A DNA stretch of 64,000 nucleotides, from positions 248,446 to 312,445 of the forward strand of contig NZ_SOGN01000044.1 of assembly GCF_004403395.1 (NCBI RefSeq), written 5' to 3'. Made by a program: the position numbers and the translations under genes. The stretch's first letter is position 1. Every line of letters starts with the position of its first letter. This document shows positions 55,893-63,207 of this stretch, piece by piece. The DNA comes from Cryobacterium cheniae. GTDB lineage: Bacteria; Actinomycetota; Actinomycetes; Actinomycetales; Microbacteriaceae. Under the pieces are notes generated by a model that worked only from the letters and a program-made list of their open reading frames with translations, was not told the origin of the DNA and did not search any database.

Positions 55893-56791
55893 CTGAGACC
55901 CGCACCCCGCCGTTCTGGAAGACCCGGCAGGTTCTGCTCTCGTCGCGGCCGCTGAGCTGGATCAACACGGCGTTCCCGTTCGCCGCCGCGTATGTGGTGA
56001 CGACCGGCCGGGTGGACGCCCTGCTGGTGGTGGGCACCCTGTTCTTCCTGATCCCCTACAACCTGCTGATGTACGGCATCAACGACGTCTTCGACTACGA
56101 GTCCGACCTGCGCAACCCGCGCAAGGGCGGCGTCGAGGGGGCCATGCTCGACCCGGGCCTGCACCGCACGGTGCTCGTCTCCGGGATCGCGACGGCCGTG
56201 CCCATGCTGGTAATGATGCTCGTGCTGGCCGGCAGGGAGCATCCGTCGTCGTGGCTGATTCTTGCCGTGAGCCTGTTCGCGGTGGCCGCGTACTCCGTAC
56301 CCGGCCTGCGGTTCAAGGAGCGCCCGGTCGTGGACTCGATCACCTCGAGCACCCACTTCGTCAGCCCCGCCGTCTACGGGCTCGCCGTGGCCGGCGCCGT
56401 CGTCACCCCCGGCCTGGTGGCCCTGCTGGCGGCCTTCTTCCTCTGGGGCATGGCCAGCCACGCGTTCGGCGCGGTGCAGGATGTCGTGCCGGACCGGGAA
56501 GGCGGCATCGCCTCGATCGCAACCGCGCTCGGCGCGGCGCGTACCGTGCGTCTGGCGATCGCGTTCTGGGCTCTGGCCGGGGTGCTGATGCTCTTCACCG
56601 GCTGGCCGGGGCTGCTGGCCTCGGTCCTCGCGGTGCCCTACATCCTGGCGGCCTGGCCGTTCCGATCGGTGTCCGACGAGCGGGCCGAGACCGCGAACGC
56701 CGGCTGGAAGAGGTTCCTCTGGCTCAACTTCCTGACCGGGTTCCTGGTGACCATGCTGCTGATCGCCTGGGTGATGCTCGGACCGTTCTGA
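55889..56791 (+). CDS. crtEb: Lycopene elongase, UbiA family (CrtEb-like)
   Basis: A 300-residue polytopic prenyltransferase. The two Asp-rich motifs are NDVFDYESDLRNPRKGG and DVVPDREGGI. It would add C5 units from DMAPP to lycopene and give a C50 carotenoid. Its place after the split cyclase genes matches the decaprenoxanthin-type cluster of Corynebacterium. The start is in ATGA overlap with crtYf. Confidence 0.93.
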   Translation: MTETRTPPFWKTRQVLLSSRPLSWINTAFPFAAAYVVTTGRVDALLVVGTLFFLIPYNLLMYGINDVFDYESDLRNPRKGGVEGAMLDPGLHRTVLVSGIATAVPMLVMMLVLAGREHPSSWLILAVSLFAVAAYSVPGLRFKERPVVDSITSSTHFVSPAVYGLAVAGAVVTPGLVALLAAFFLWGMASHAFGAVQDVVPDREGGIASIATALGAARTVRLAIAFWALAGVLMLFTGWPGLLASVLAVPYILAAWPFRSVSDERAETANAGWKRFLWLNFLTGFLVTMLLIAWVMLGPF

Positions 56792-56814
56792 CGCTCTGGT
56801 CGTAGAGTCGAAGG

Positions 56815-57216
56815 ATGGAACCCCTGACCACCGCCCGCGTCGACAGCTGGACCTGGGCCGTGCGCATGTTCAAGACCCGTTCCCAGGCCACCGCCGCCTG
56901 CCGGGCCGGTCACGTCAAGGTGAACGGCGAGCGGGCCAAGTCCGCGCAGACCGTGCGGATCGGCGACGAGGTGCGGGTGCGGATCAGCGGTTTCGACCGC
57001 ATCCTGGTCGTCTCGAAGATCATGCTCAAACGGGTCAGCGCGCCGGTCGCGGCGGAGTGTTTCGTCGACAAGACTCCCCCGCCGCCGCCGCGCGAGGAGG
57101 TGGCGCTGCTCCCGATGCGGGACCGGGGGGCCGGCCGACCCACCAAGCGCGAACGCCGCGAAATCGACCGGCTCCGCGCGCCCGAGCCGGTCCCGCCGGG
57201 CCCCGACGACGAATAG
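56815..57216 (+). CDS. S4-domain RNA-binding protein (Hsp15-like)
   Basis: A 133-residue protein. The S4 domain (about 7-65) contains RVDSWTWAVRMFKTRSQA and HVKVNGERAKSAQTVRIGD. The C-terminal tail is basic and Pro-rich. Hsp15-like proteins bind 50S subunits carrying stalled peptidyl-tRNA; here the role is inferred. It follows the carotenoid operon after 23 bases and may be read with it, but is not expected to act in pigment formation. Confidence 0.87.
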   Translation: MEPLTTARVDSWTWAVRMFKTRSQATAACRAGHVKVNGERAKSAQTVRIGDEVRVRISGFDRILVVSKIMLKRVSAPVAAECFVDKTPPPPPREEVALLPMRDRGAGRPTKRERREIDRLRAPEPVPPGPDDE

Positions 57217-57261
57217 CCGCGGGAGTGCGGGCCGCCGCCGCCTGCGTTAGCCGCCGACTTG

Positions 57262-57359
57262 CGTGCATAACTCCTGCAAATCCTGCCGATGCCATCAGAC
57301 TCCCGCGTGATTCCGGGCCCAACCCGGCCGCTGTCGGCGAATTGCAGGAGTTATGCACG
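57262..57359. repeat. Long-armed perfect inverted repeat between convergent genes
   Basis: CGTGCATAACTCCTGCAA (57262-57279) and its exact reverse complement (57342-57359) are 18-bp arms with a 62-base spacer. They lie in the 205-base gap between the S4 gene and the converging membrane-protein gene. Without a T-tract the structure does not look like a normal terminator. It parallels the element at 3203-3279. Confidence 0.8.
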
Positions 57360-57421
57360 AGGCGCAGAGCAGTTCGGAACTGGTGCGGATGTCCGGGGCC
57401 CGGCCGGATGGATCTCCCGAG

Positions 57422-58870
57422 TCAGCCACGACTCCCGCCGGATGTCCTCCAGGACAGGGTGATCGGGGCCACGAGCAGGCCGACCTCCGAGCGCACCCAC
57501 CAGTCGCCGGTTTCCCGGCGTTCGGCCGGGGTGGTGTACCGGTAGCGGTAGACCCGGGCGCGCACGTACCGGGGCGGGGCCTGCGGAAACGGGTTGACCC
57601 GCAGCATCCGGAGCGTGGGCCGGTCGCCCTCGAGCAGGCGGGCCAGGAACATCTCGAACCACCGGGTGTCCCGGGCGCCGAGCGCCAGGAACCACATCAG
57701 CCAGTCCAGCCGCAGGTGGTATGGCGCGAACTGGCGGGGCCGCCGACCGGGGTCGCCGGGCTTGCCGCGGAACTCGTAGGCGCGCCAGCCCGTCTCGTCG
57801 GCCGGGTCGGCGTCGCTGCCCTCGACGACCACCTCGTGGCGCTGCCGGGTGACCGTGCCGAACGCGCCGTAGGCGTTCACCAGGTGGTACCGGTTGAAGC
57901 TCGCGTTCATCAGCTGCCGGCGGGCGAACAGGTTCCGCAACGGCCAGTAGCTCAGCACCAGCAGCAGGGCCGTGGCCAGGCTCACCAGGATGATGAACCA
58001 GAGCGGGGAATCCGGCGCGGCCTCGCCGGCCGGCAGCCACGGCAGCAGCGCACGCAGGGTGGCGTCGTCGACGGCGGAGAAGGCCAGCACGATCGTGATC
58101 CAGTTCAGCCAGGCGAAGTTGCCGGTCAGCACCAGCCAGAACTGGCTGAGCAGCACGATCAGGGCCGCGACGGATGCGACGGGCTGGGGCGCGAAGAGGA
58201 AGAACGGCACGACCAACTGGGCGAAGTGGTTGCCGACGACCTCCAACCGGTGGAACCACGGGGGCAGGTGGTGCGCGAACCAGGAGAGCGGGTTCGGCAT
58301 CGGCTGGGTCTCGTGGTGGTAGTACAGGGCGGTCAGGTCGCGCCATTCCCGGCCGCCGCGGAGTTTGATCAGGCCGGCACCGAACTCCAGTCGGAAGAGC
58401 AGCCAGCGGCAGAACAGGATCACGAAGACGGGCGGGGCCACCTGCTCGGAGCCGAGGAAGGCCACCACGAAGCCGGCCTCCAGCAGGAGGCTCTCCCAGC
58501 CGAAGGAGTAGAAGGTCTGGCCGACGTTGACGATCGACAGGTAGCCCGCGAAGAGCAGGAGGAAGGCGAGCATCGGCAGCCAGGGTGGCCCGAGCTGCGG
58601 CAGCCCGGCCACGAGGGTGGCCGCGAGGGCGGCGCCGGACCAGGCGAGGATGCGGAGCATCCGGTCGGAATAGTGCCAGTGGAAGACGCTGGGCGCGTCG
58701 CGGAAACGCACGTGCGTCACGAACCGGGCCACCGGGAGGAGGCCGTGGTCGCCGAGTAGAGCGGGGAACTGGTTGACGGCCGAGACGAAGGCGATCAGAA
58801 AGCAGGCAGCCACGCCACGCTGCAGCACCTGCCGCGCGATCTCGTAGTCTCCGGTCCCGAACCAGTCCAT
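57422..58870 (-). CDS. Lipase maturation factor family membrane protein
   Basis: A 482-residue protein with at least eight hydrophobic segments. Its sequence matches the LMF1 family of eukaryotes and the bacterial DUF1222 relatives: GWESLLLEAGFVVAFLGS, FRLEFGAGLIKLRGG, YYHHETQPMPNPLSWFAHHL and FHRLEVVGNHFAQLVVPFF. In animals LMF1 is an ER protein needed for lipase folding. The bacterial function is unknown. The C-terminal part (about 380-482) with DWLMWFLALG is also typical of the family. Starts at an ATG and shares its 140-base upstream gap with the LacI gene. Confidence 0.88.
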   Translation of the reverse strand: MDWFGTGDYEIARQVLQRGVAACFLIAFVSAVNQFPALLGDHGLLPVARFVTHVRFRDAPSVFHWHYSDRMLRILAWSGAALAATLVAGLPQLGPPWLPMLAFLLLFAGYLSIVNVGQTFYSFGWESLLLEAGFVVAFLGSEQVAPPVFVILFCRWLLFRLEFGAGLIKLRGGREWRDLTALYYHHETQPMPNPLSWFAHHLPPWFHRLEVVGNHFAQLVVPFFLFAPQPVASVAALIVLLSQFWLVLTGNFAWLNWITIVLAFSAVDDATLRALLPWLPAGEAAPDSPLWFIILVSLATALLLVLSYWPLRNLFARRQLMNASFNRYHLVNAYGAFGTVTRQRHEVVVEGSDADPADETGWRAYEFRGKPGDPGRRPRQFAPYHLRLDWLMWFLALGARDTRWFEMFLARLLEGDRPTLRMLRVNPFPQAPPRYVRARVYRYRYTTPAERRETGDWWVRSEVGLLVAPITLSWRTSGGSRG

Positions 58871-58936
58871 TTCCGATCAATCTAGGCCTCCCCTGGCCGT
58901 GCTTCAATCAGGGTGCCGCCGGAATCCGGCCGTCGC

Positions 58937-58982
58937 TTGACGGCGGGAACTAAACCGGTATAGCCTGTCTAAACCGGTTCAG
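58937..58982 (+). promoter_or_regulatory. lacI-type gene promoter with two operators
   Basis: TTGACG (58937-58942) is a good -35. TATAGC (58959-58964, spacer 16) or TAGCCT (58961-58966, spacer 18) is the -10. Two near-palindromes centred on CCGG, CTAAACCGGTATAG (58950-58963) and CTAAACCGGTTCAG (58969-58982), have centres 19 bases apart. They cover the -10 and the likely start site. Part of a third copy (GACCGGTT) lies at 58987-58994. This is the normal form of a LacI-family site and suggests self-repression. Confidence 0.75.
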
Positions 58983-59011
58983 TGTGGACCGGTTGTCACA
59001 GAGGAGGCCCA

Positions 59012-60061
59012 GTGAACACTGCTGTGAGCAAGCCTGCCACGCACCCCGCGAAGGTCACCATCGAGGTGGTCGCCAAGCGGGCCGGCGTCAGTAAGGGCCT
59101 CGTCTCGTTCGCCCTCAACAACCGGCCCGGCGTCGCCCCCGAGACCCGGGTGCGCATCCTGCAGGTCGCCAAGGAGCTGGGCTGGAAGCCGTCGCTCCGC
59201 GCCCGGTCGCTCTCCACTCAACGGTCCTACGCCCTCGGCCTCGTGATCGCCCGCAATCCGGACGTGCTCGCGTCCGACCCGTTCTTTCCCTCCTTCATCG
59301 CGGGCGTCGAGAGCATCCTCGCCCCGGAGGGTCGTGCCCTGGTGCTCAGCGTCGTTCCCGACGCTGAAACCGAGTTGAAGACCTACCGTTCCCTCGTAGC
59401 CGACGGCCGGGTCGACGGTGTCTTCCTCAGCGACCTCCGGCACGGTGACCCGCGCATCCCGCTCCTCGCGGAGTTGGGCCTGCCGGCGGTCACGCTCGGG
59501 CGCCCCGACGGAGCCAGCCCCTTCCCTGCGGTGACCGTGGACGACACACCGGGTGTGATCGCATCCGTCGCCCACCTCGCCACGCTCGGCCACCGCCGCA
59601 TCGCGCACGTCGCGGGCAGCTCGACGTTGCTGCACGGCAGCCGCCGACGCGCGGCCTTCGCCGCCGCCGTCCGCGAGGCCGGCCTGCCGGAGGGGCAGAC
59701 CATCGAGACTGATTTCTCCGTGGCCGCCGGATCCGATGCCACCCGGCGCCTCCTGACCCAGGAAACACCCCCGACCGCGATCGTCTACGCCAACGACCCG
59801 ATGGCCATCGCCGGCCTCGGCATGGCGCACGAGCTGGGCGTGCGGGTTCCGGACGAACTCTCGATCACGGGCTACGACGACATCGACATCTGCCGCTACG
59901 TCTATCCGCCGCTGACGACCGTGAGCGCCGCACCGATGGTGTGGGGCCGCGCGGCGGCGAGCACGCTGCTGGCCCTGATGGAGAACGGGTCGGCCGACGA
60001 CGTGGATCTCCCGGCGGCCCGGCTCGTGATCCGCGGCTCGACCGCACCACCACGCGGCTGA
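59012..60061 (+). CDS. LacI family transcriptional repressor
   Basis: A 349-residue regulator. The helix-turn-helix is TIEVVAKRAGVSKGLVSFAL, with the hinge region ending GWKPSLRARSL. The periplasmic-binding-protein-like domain follows (about 75-349) and ends with ITGYDDIDICRYVYPPLTTV. It most likely controls the transport operon that follows and itself, answering a mannoside or another oligosaccharide. The GTG has GAGGAGG 4-5 bases upstream. A longer frame from 58982 would use an ATG inside the operator region and is less likely. Confidence 0.92.
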   Translation: MNTAVSKPATHPAKVTIEVVAKRAGVSKGLVSFALNNRPGVAPETRVRILQVAKELGWKPSLRARSLSTQRSYALGLVIARNPDVLASDPFFPSFIAGVESILAPEGRALVLSVVPDAETELKTYRSLVADGRVDGVFLSDLRHGDPRIPLLAELGLPAVTLGRPDGASPFPAVTVDDTPGVIASVAHLATLGHRRIAHVAGSSTLLHGSRRRAAFAAAVREAGLPEGQTIETDFSVAAGSDATRRLLTQETPPTAIVYANDPMAIAGLGMAHELGVRVPDELSITGYDDIDICRYVYPPLTTVSAAPMVWGRAAASTLLALMENGSADDVDLPAARLVIRGSTAPPRG

Positions 60062-60073
60062 CACAGACTTACC

Positions 60074-60093
60074 GCAGCAAGGCTGCTGCGGGA
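60074..60093 (+). other. Hairpin in mRNA between lacI and sugar-binding protein gene
   Basis: CCGCAGCA (60074-60081) and TGCTGCGG (60086-60093) form a perfect 8-bp stem with loop AGGC, 12 bases after the lacI stop and 20 before the preferred start of the binding-protein gene. Such a hairpin can raise the stability of the downstream mRNA, since binding protein is needed in excess over permeases. There is no T-tract. Confidence 0.6.
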
Positions 60094-60113
60094 TATGAGA
60101 AATGGAGCAACCT

Positions 60114-61415
60114 ATGCACAGCAATGGAATAGCCAGGCGGATTCTCACCGTCACGGCGGCATCCGCCACCGTAGCCCTGGCACTGAGCGCCTGCGCGTCC
60201 GGAGGGACAACGGGAGACGCGGCCACCAACCGCGGGCCGATCACGATCTGGTACTCGAACAACGAGACCGAGATCGCCTGGGGCAAGCAGATGGTGGAAG
60301 CCTGGAACGCCGAGAACCCCGATGAAAAGGTGAAGGCTCAGGAGATCCCCGCCGGCAAGAGCAGCGAGGAAGTCATCGGAGCGGCCATCACGGCCGGCAA
60401 CGCCCCCTGCCTCGTATTCAACACGGCCCCGGTCGCGGTACCGCAGTTCGAGAAGCAGGGCGGTCTCGTCGAACTCTCCGGCTTCGAGGACGGCACCGCC
60501 TACATCGAGGAACGCAGCGGCGACACGGCCGAGCAGTACCAGAGCGCCGACGGGAAGTACTTCCAGATGCCGTGGAAGTCCAACCCGGTCATGATCTTCT
60601 ACAACAAGGACATGTTCACCGCCGCCGGGCTCGACGCCGAGAACCCGAAGCTGGCCACCTACGACGAATTCCTCGCCACCTCGCGCACCCTCGTCGAGAG
60701 CGGCGCGGCACCGAACGCCATCTACCCGGCACCGACCAGTCAGTTCTTCCAGAGCTGGTTCGACTTCTACCCGCTGTACGCCGCCGAGACCGGCGGCACG
60801 CAGCTGATCGAAGACGGCGAGTCCACCTTCGACGATGAGAACGGCGCGAAGGTCGCGGAGTTCTGGAAGACCCTGTACGCCGAGGGTCTCGCCGGCAAGG
60901 AGCAGTACCAGGGCGACTCGTTCGCCGACGGCCAGGCCGCCATGTCCATCGTCGGCCCGTGGGCCGTGTCGGTGTACAAGGATGCCGTGAACTGGGGCGC
61001 GGTTCCCGTTCCCACCAGCGCGGGCACACCGGCCGAGGAGACCTTCACGTTCAGCGACGCGAAGAACGTCGGAATGTTCACGGCCTGCGAGAACCAGGGC
61101 ACCGCCTGGGACGTGCTGAAATTCGCCACCAGCGAGGAGCAGGACGGCCAGTTGCTCGAGCTGACCGGCCAGATGCCGCTCCGTCCGGACCTCCCCACGG
61201 TGTACCCGGAGTACTTCGCGGCCAACCCTGCCTATGAGCAGTTCGGCGATCAGGCATCCCGCATGGTCGAGGTTCCCAACGTCTCCAACTCGGTCGCCGC
61301 GTGGCAGAACTTCCGCGACGCTTACACGAAGGCGGTCATCTCCGGCGAGGGTGAGATTCCCGCCGCCCTCGACAACGCCGCCGAGAAGATCAACACTCTG
61401 ATCGCCAAGCCGTAA
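60114..61415 (+). CDS. ABC transporter sugar-binding lipoprotein
   Basis: A 433-residue extracellular solute-binding protein of family 1. The signal peptide ends in the lipobox LSAC. The mature part begins with a Gly/Thr-rich linker, and TIWYSNNETEIAWGKQMV opens the binding domain. It would deliver an oligosaccharide to the two permeases. The ATG at 60114 has GGAG at 6 bases. Another in-frame ATG at 60102 would add four residues. LspA (7799-8356) would process it. The ligand is most likely a mannoside, judged from the GH130 gene. Confidence 0.93.
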   Translation: MHSNGIARRILTVTAASATVALALSACASGGTTGDAATNRGPITIWYSNNETEIAWGKQMVEAWNAENPDEKVKAQEIPAGKSSEEVIGAAITAGNAPCLVFNTAPVAVPQFEKQGGLVELSGFEDGTAYIEERSGDTAEQYQSADGKYFQMPWKSNPVMIFYNKDMFTAAGLDAENPKLATYDEFLATSRTLVESGAAPNAIYPAPTSQFFQSWFDFYPLYAAETGGTQLIEDGESTFDDENGAKVAEFWKTLYAEGLAGKEQYQGDSFADGQAAMSIVGPWAVSVYKDAVNWGAVPVPTSAGTPAEETFTFSDAKNVGMFTACENQGTAWDVLKFATSEEQDGQLLELTGQMPLRPDLPTVYPEYFAANPAYEQFGDQASRMVEVPNVSNSVAAWQNFRDAYTKAVISGEGEIPAALDNAAEKINTLIAKP

Positions 61416-61418
61416 CGA

Positions 61419-62375
61419 ATGTCCCTGACAACAGCGAGTCGGTCCGCCGCCGGGAGGAGCACCACTCCTCCCGGCGGGGGGCCCCGCCGGCGCAAACGCC
61501 CGCTCCTGGGCACGAACCCGTTCGGGCTCCTGCTCAGCGCCCCGTACCTCATCTTCGTTCTGGCGGTCTTCGCCTACCCGCTGGTCTTCGCCTTCTGGAT
61601 GTCGTTCCACGACTATTACTTCGCCGCCCCCGGCGCCCAGGTGGACCGGCCGTTCGTGGGCCTGGAGAATTTCCGGGAGGTGCTGGCCGACCCGGCCATC
61701 ATCCGTTCGTTCGGCAACGTGGGAACCTTTCTTCTGATCAACGTGCCGCTGACGGTCGTCCTCTCTCTCGTGCTCGCGACGGCCCTGAACAAGGCCGTGC
61801 GGTTCCGCACCTTCCTGCGCGTGTCGTATTACGTGCCCTACGTGACCGCGAGCGTCGCGGTCGTCGGCGTCTGGATCTTCCTGTTCAGCGGCAACGGCCT
61901 CGTGAACCAGATCCTGGGGCCGCTCGCCCCGGAACCGGCGTGGCTGATCAACGAGACCTGGGCCATGCCCACCATCGCCATCTTCGTCACCTGGAAGGGG
62001 CTCGGATTCTTCATCCTGCTCTACCTGGCCGCCCTGCAGAACGTCTCGGAAGAGCTCTACGAGGCCGCCGCGACGGATGGCGCGGGCAAGATCCGCATGT
62101 TCTTCTCGGTCACCGTTCCGGGCGTGCGCCCGGCGACCGTGCTCGTGCTGCTGCTGTCGACGGTCACCGGCGCCAACCTCTTCACGGAGCCGTACCTGCT
62201 GACCGGCGGCGGCGGCCCGAACGGGGCATCCTCGTCACCCGTGCTGATGATGTACCAGCGCGGAATCGAACAGGGGTCGCCCGACACCGCGGCCGCGATC
62301 GGCGTCATCCTCGTGATCGGAGTCCTCATCCTCGCGTTCGTGCAGCGGAAGCTTGCGGGCGGTGACGAATCATGA
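61419..62375 (+). CDS. ABC sugar permease (MalF/UgpA type)
   Basis: A 318-residue inner membrane permease with six predicted hydrophobic segments after a basic, Pro/Gly-rich N-terminus. The EAA loop is YEAAATDGAGKIRMFFSVTV, which contacts the ATPase. It starts 3 bases after the binding-protein stop. No ATPase gene is in the window; a shared MsiK-type ATPase elsewhere is usual in Actinobacteria. Confidence 0.93.
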   Translation: MSLTTASRSAAGRSTTPPGGGPRRRKRPLLGTNPFGLLLSAPYLIFVLAVFAYPLVFAFWMSFHDYYFAAPGAQVDRPFVGLENFREVLADPAIIRSFGNVGTFLLINVPLTVVLSLVLATALNKAVRFRTFLRVSYYVPYVTASVAVVGVWIFLFSGNGLVNQILGPLAPEPAWLINETWAMPTIAIFVTWKGLGFFILLYLAALQNVSEELYEAAATDGAGKIRMFFSVTVPGVRPATVLVLLLSTVTGANLFTEPYLLTGGGGPNGASSSPVLMMYQRGIEQGSPDTAAAIGVILVIGVLILAFVQRKLAGGDES

Positions 62376-63205
62376 GCCGCGGGCAGAACATCCTGCGGAG
62401 CGTGGTGCTCACCGTCGGCGCCCTCGTATTCCTCTTCCCCTTCTACTACATGGTGATCGGCTCCCTGCAGGAGGAACCGGACCCGACCGTCGCCGGCGCG
62501 TTCCCGAACCCCGCCAACCTGACGCTCGACAACTACAGTGACATCAACGGCCGGATCAACCTGCTGCAGGGGTTGCTCAACTCGGGGATCTTCACCGGCG
62601 GCGTCATCCTGTGCACCGTCGTGTTCGGTGTGCTCGTGGGCTACGCCCTGGCCCAGCTGCAGTGGCGCGGACGCGGGGTCACCTTCGCTCTCGCCCTGCT
62701 GGTGCAGGTCGTGCCGTTCCAGCTGCTGATGATCCCGCTCTACGTGATGATCGCCCGGGACTACGGACTGGCCGACAACTATCTGGGCATGATCCTGCCA
62801 TTCGCCATCAACTCGACGGCTGTGATCATCTTCCGGCAGTACTTCCTGCAGATTCCGAAGGAGCTCTTCGATGCCGCCCGCATCGACGGCGCCGGTGAAC
62901 TACGGATTCTGCGCCGGATCGCCCTGCCTCTGGTGCGGCCGGCACTGCTGACCGTCGTGCTGCTGACCTTCATCGGCCCGTGGAACGAGTTCCTCTGGCC
63001 GTTCCTGATCACCAAGGAGGCGTCACTCCAGCCGCTCGCCGTGTCGCTCGCCAACTACCTCAGCAACGTCGCGGCCACCGCCGCGAACCCGTTCGGGGCG
63101 GTCCTCGCCGGGGCGTGCGTCCTGGCCGGCCCTGCTGTGATCCTCTTCATCCTCTTCCAACGACACTTCGTGTCGAACAATATCGGCTCCGGCGTGAAAG
63201 GTTAG
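62372..63205 (+). CDS. ABC sugar permease (MalG/UgpE type)
   Basis: The 277-residue partner permease has six hydrophobic segments and the EAA loop FDAARIDGAGELRILRRIAL. Its ATG overlaps the previous stop (ATGA), so both permeases are made together. With the previous gene it forms the membrane channel of the importer. Confidence 0.93.
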   Translation: MSRGQNILRSVVLTVGALVFLFPFYYMVIGSLQEEPDPTVAGAFPNPANLTLDNYSDINGRINLLQGLLNSGIFTGGVILCTVVFGVLVGYALAQLQWRGRGVTFALALLVQVVPFQLLMIPLYVMIARDYGLADNYLGMILPFAINSTAVIIFRQYFLQIPKELFDAARIDGAGELRILRRIALPLVRPALLTVVLLTFIGPWNEFLWPFLITKEASLQPLAVSLANYLSNVAATAANPFGAVLAGACVLAGPAVILFILFQRHFVSNNIGSGVKG

Positions 63206-63207
63206 AA

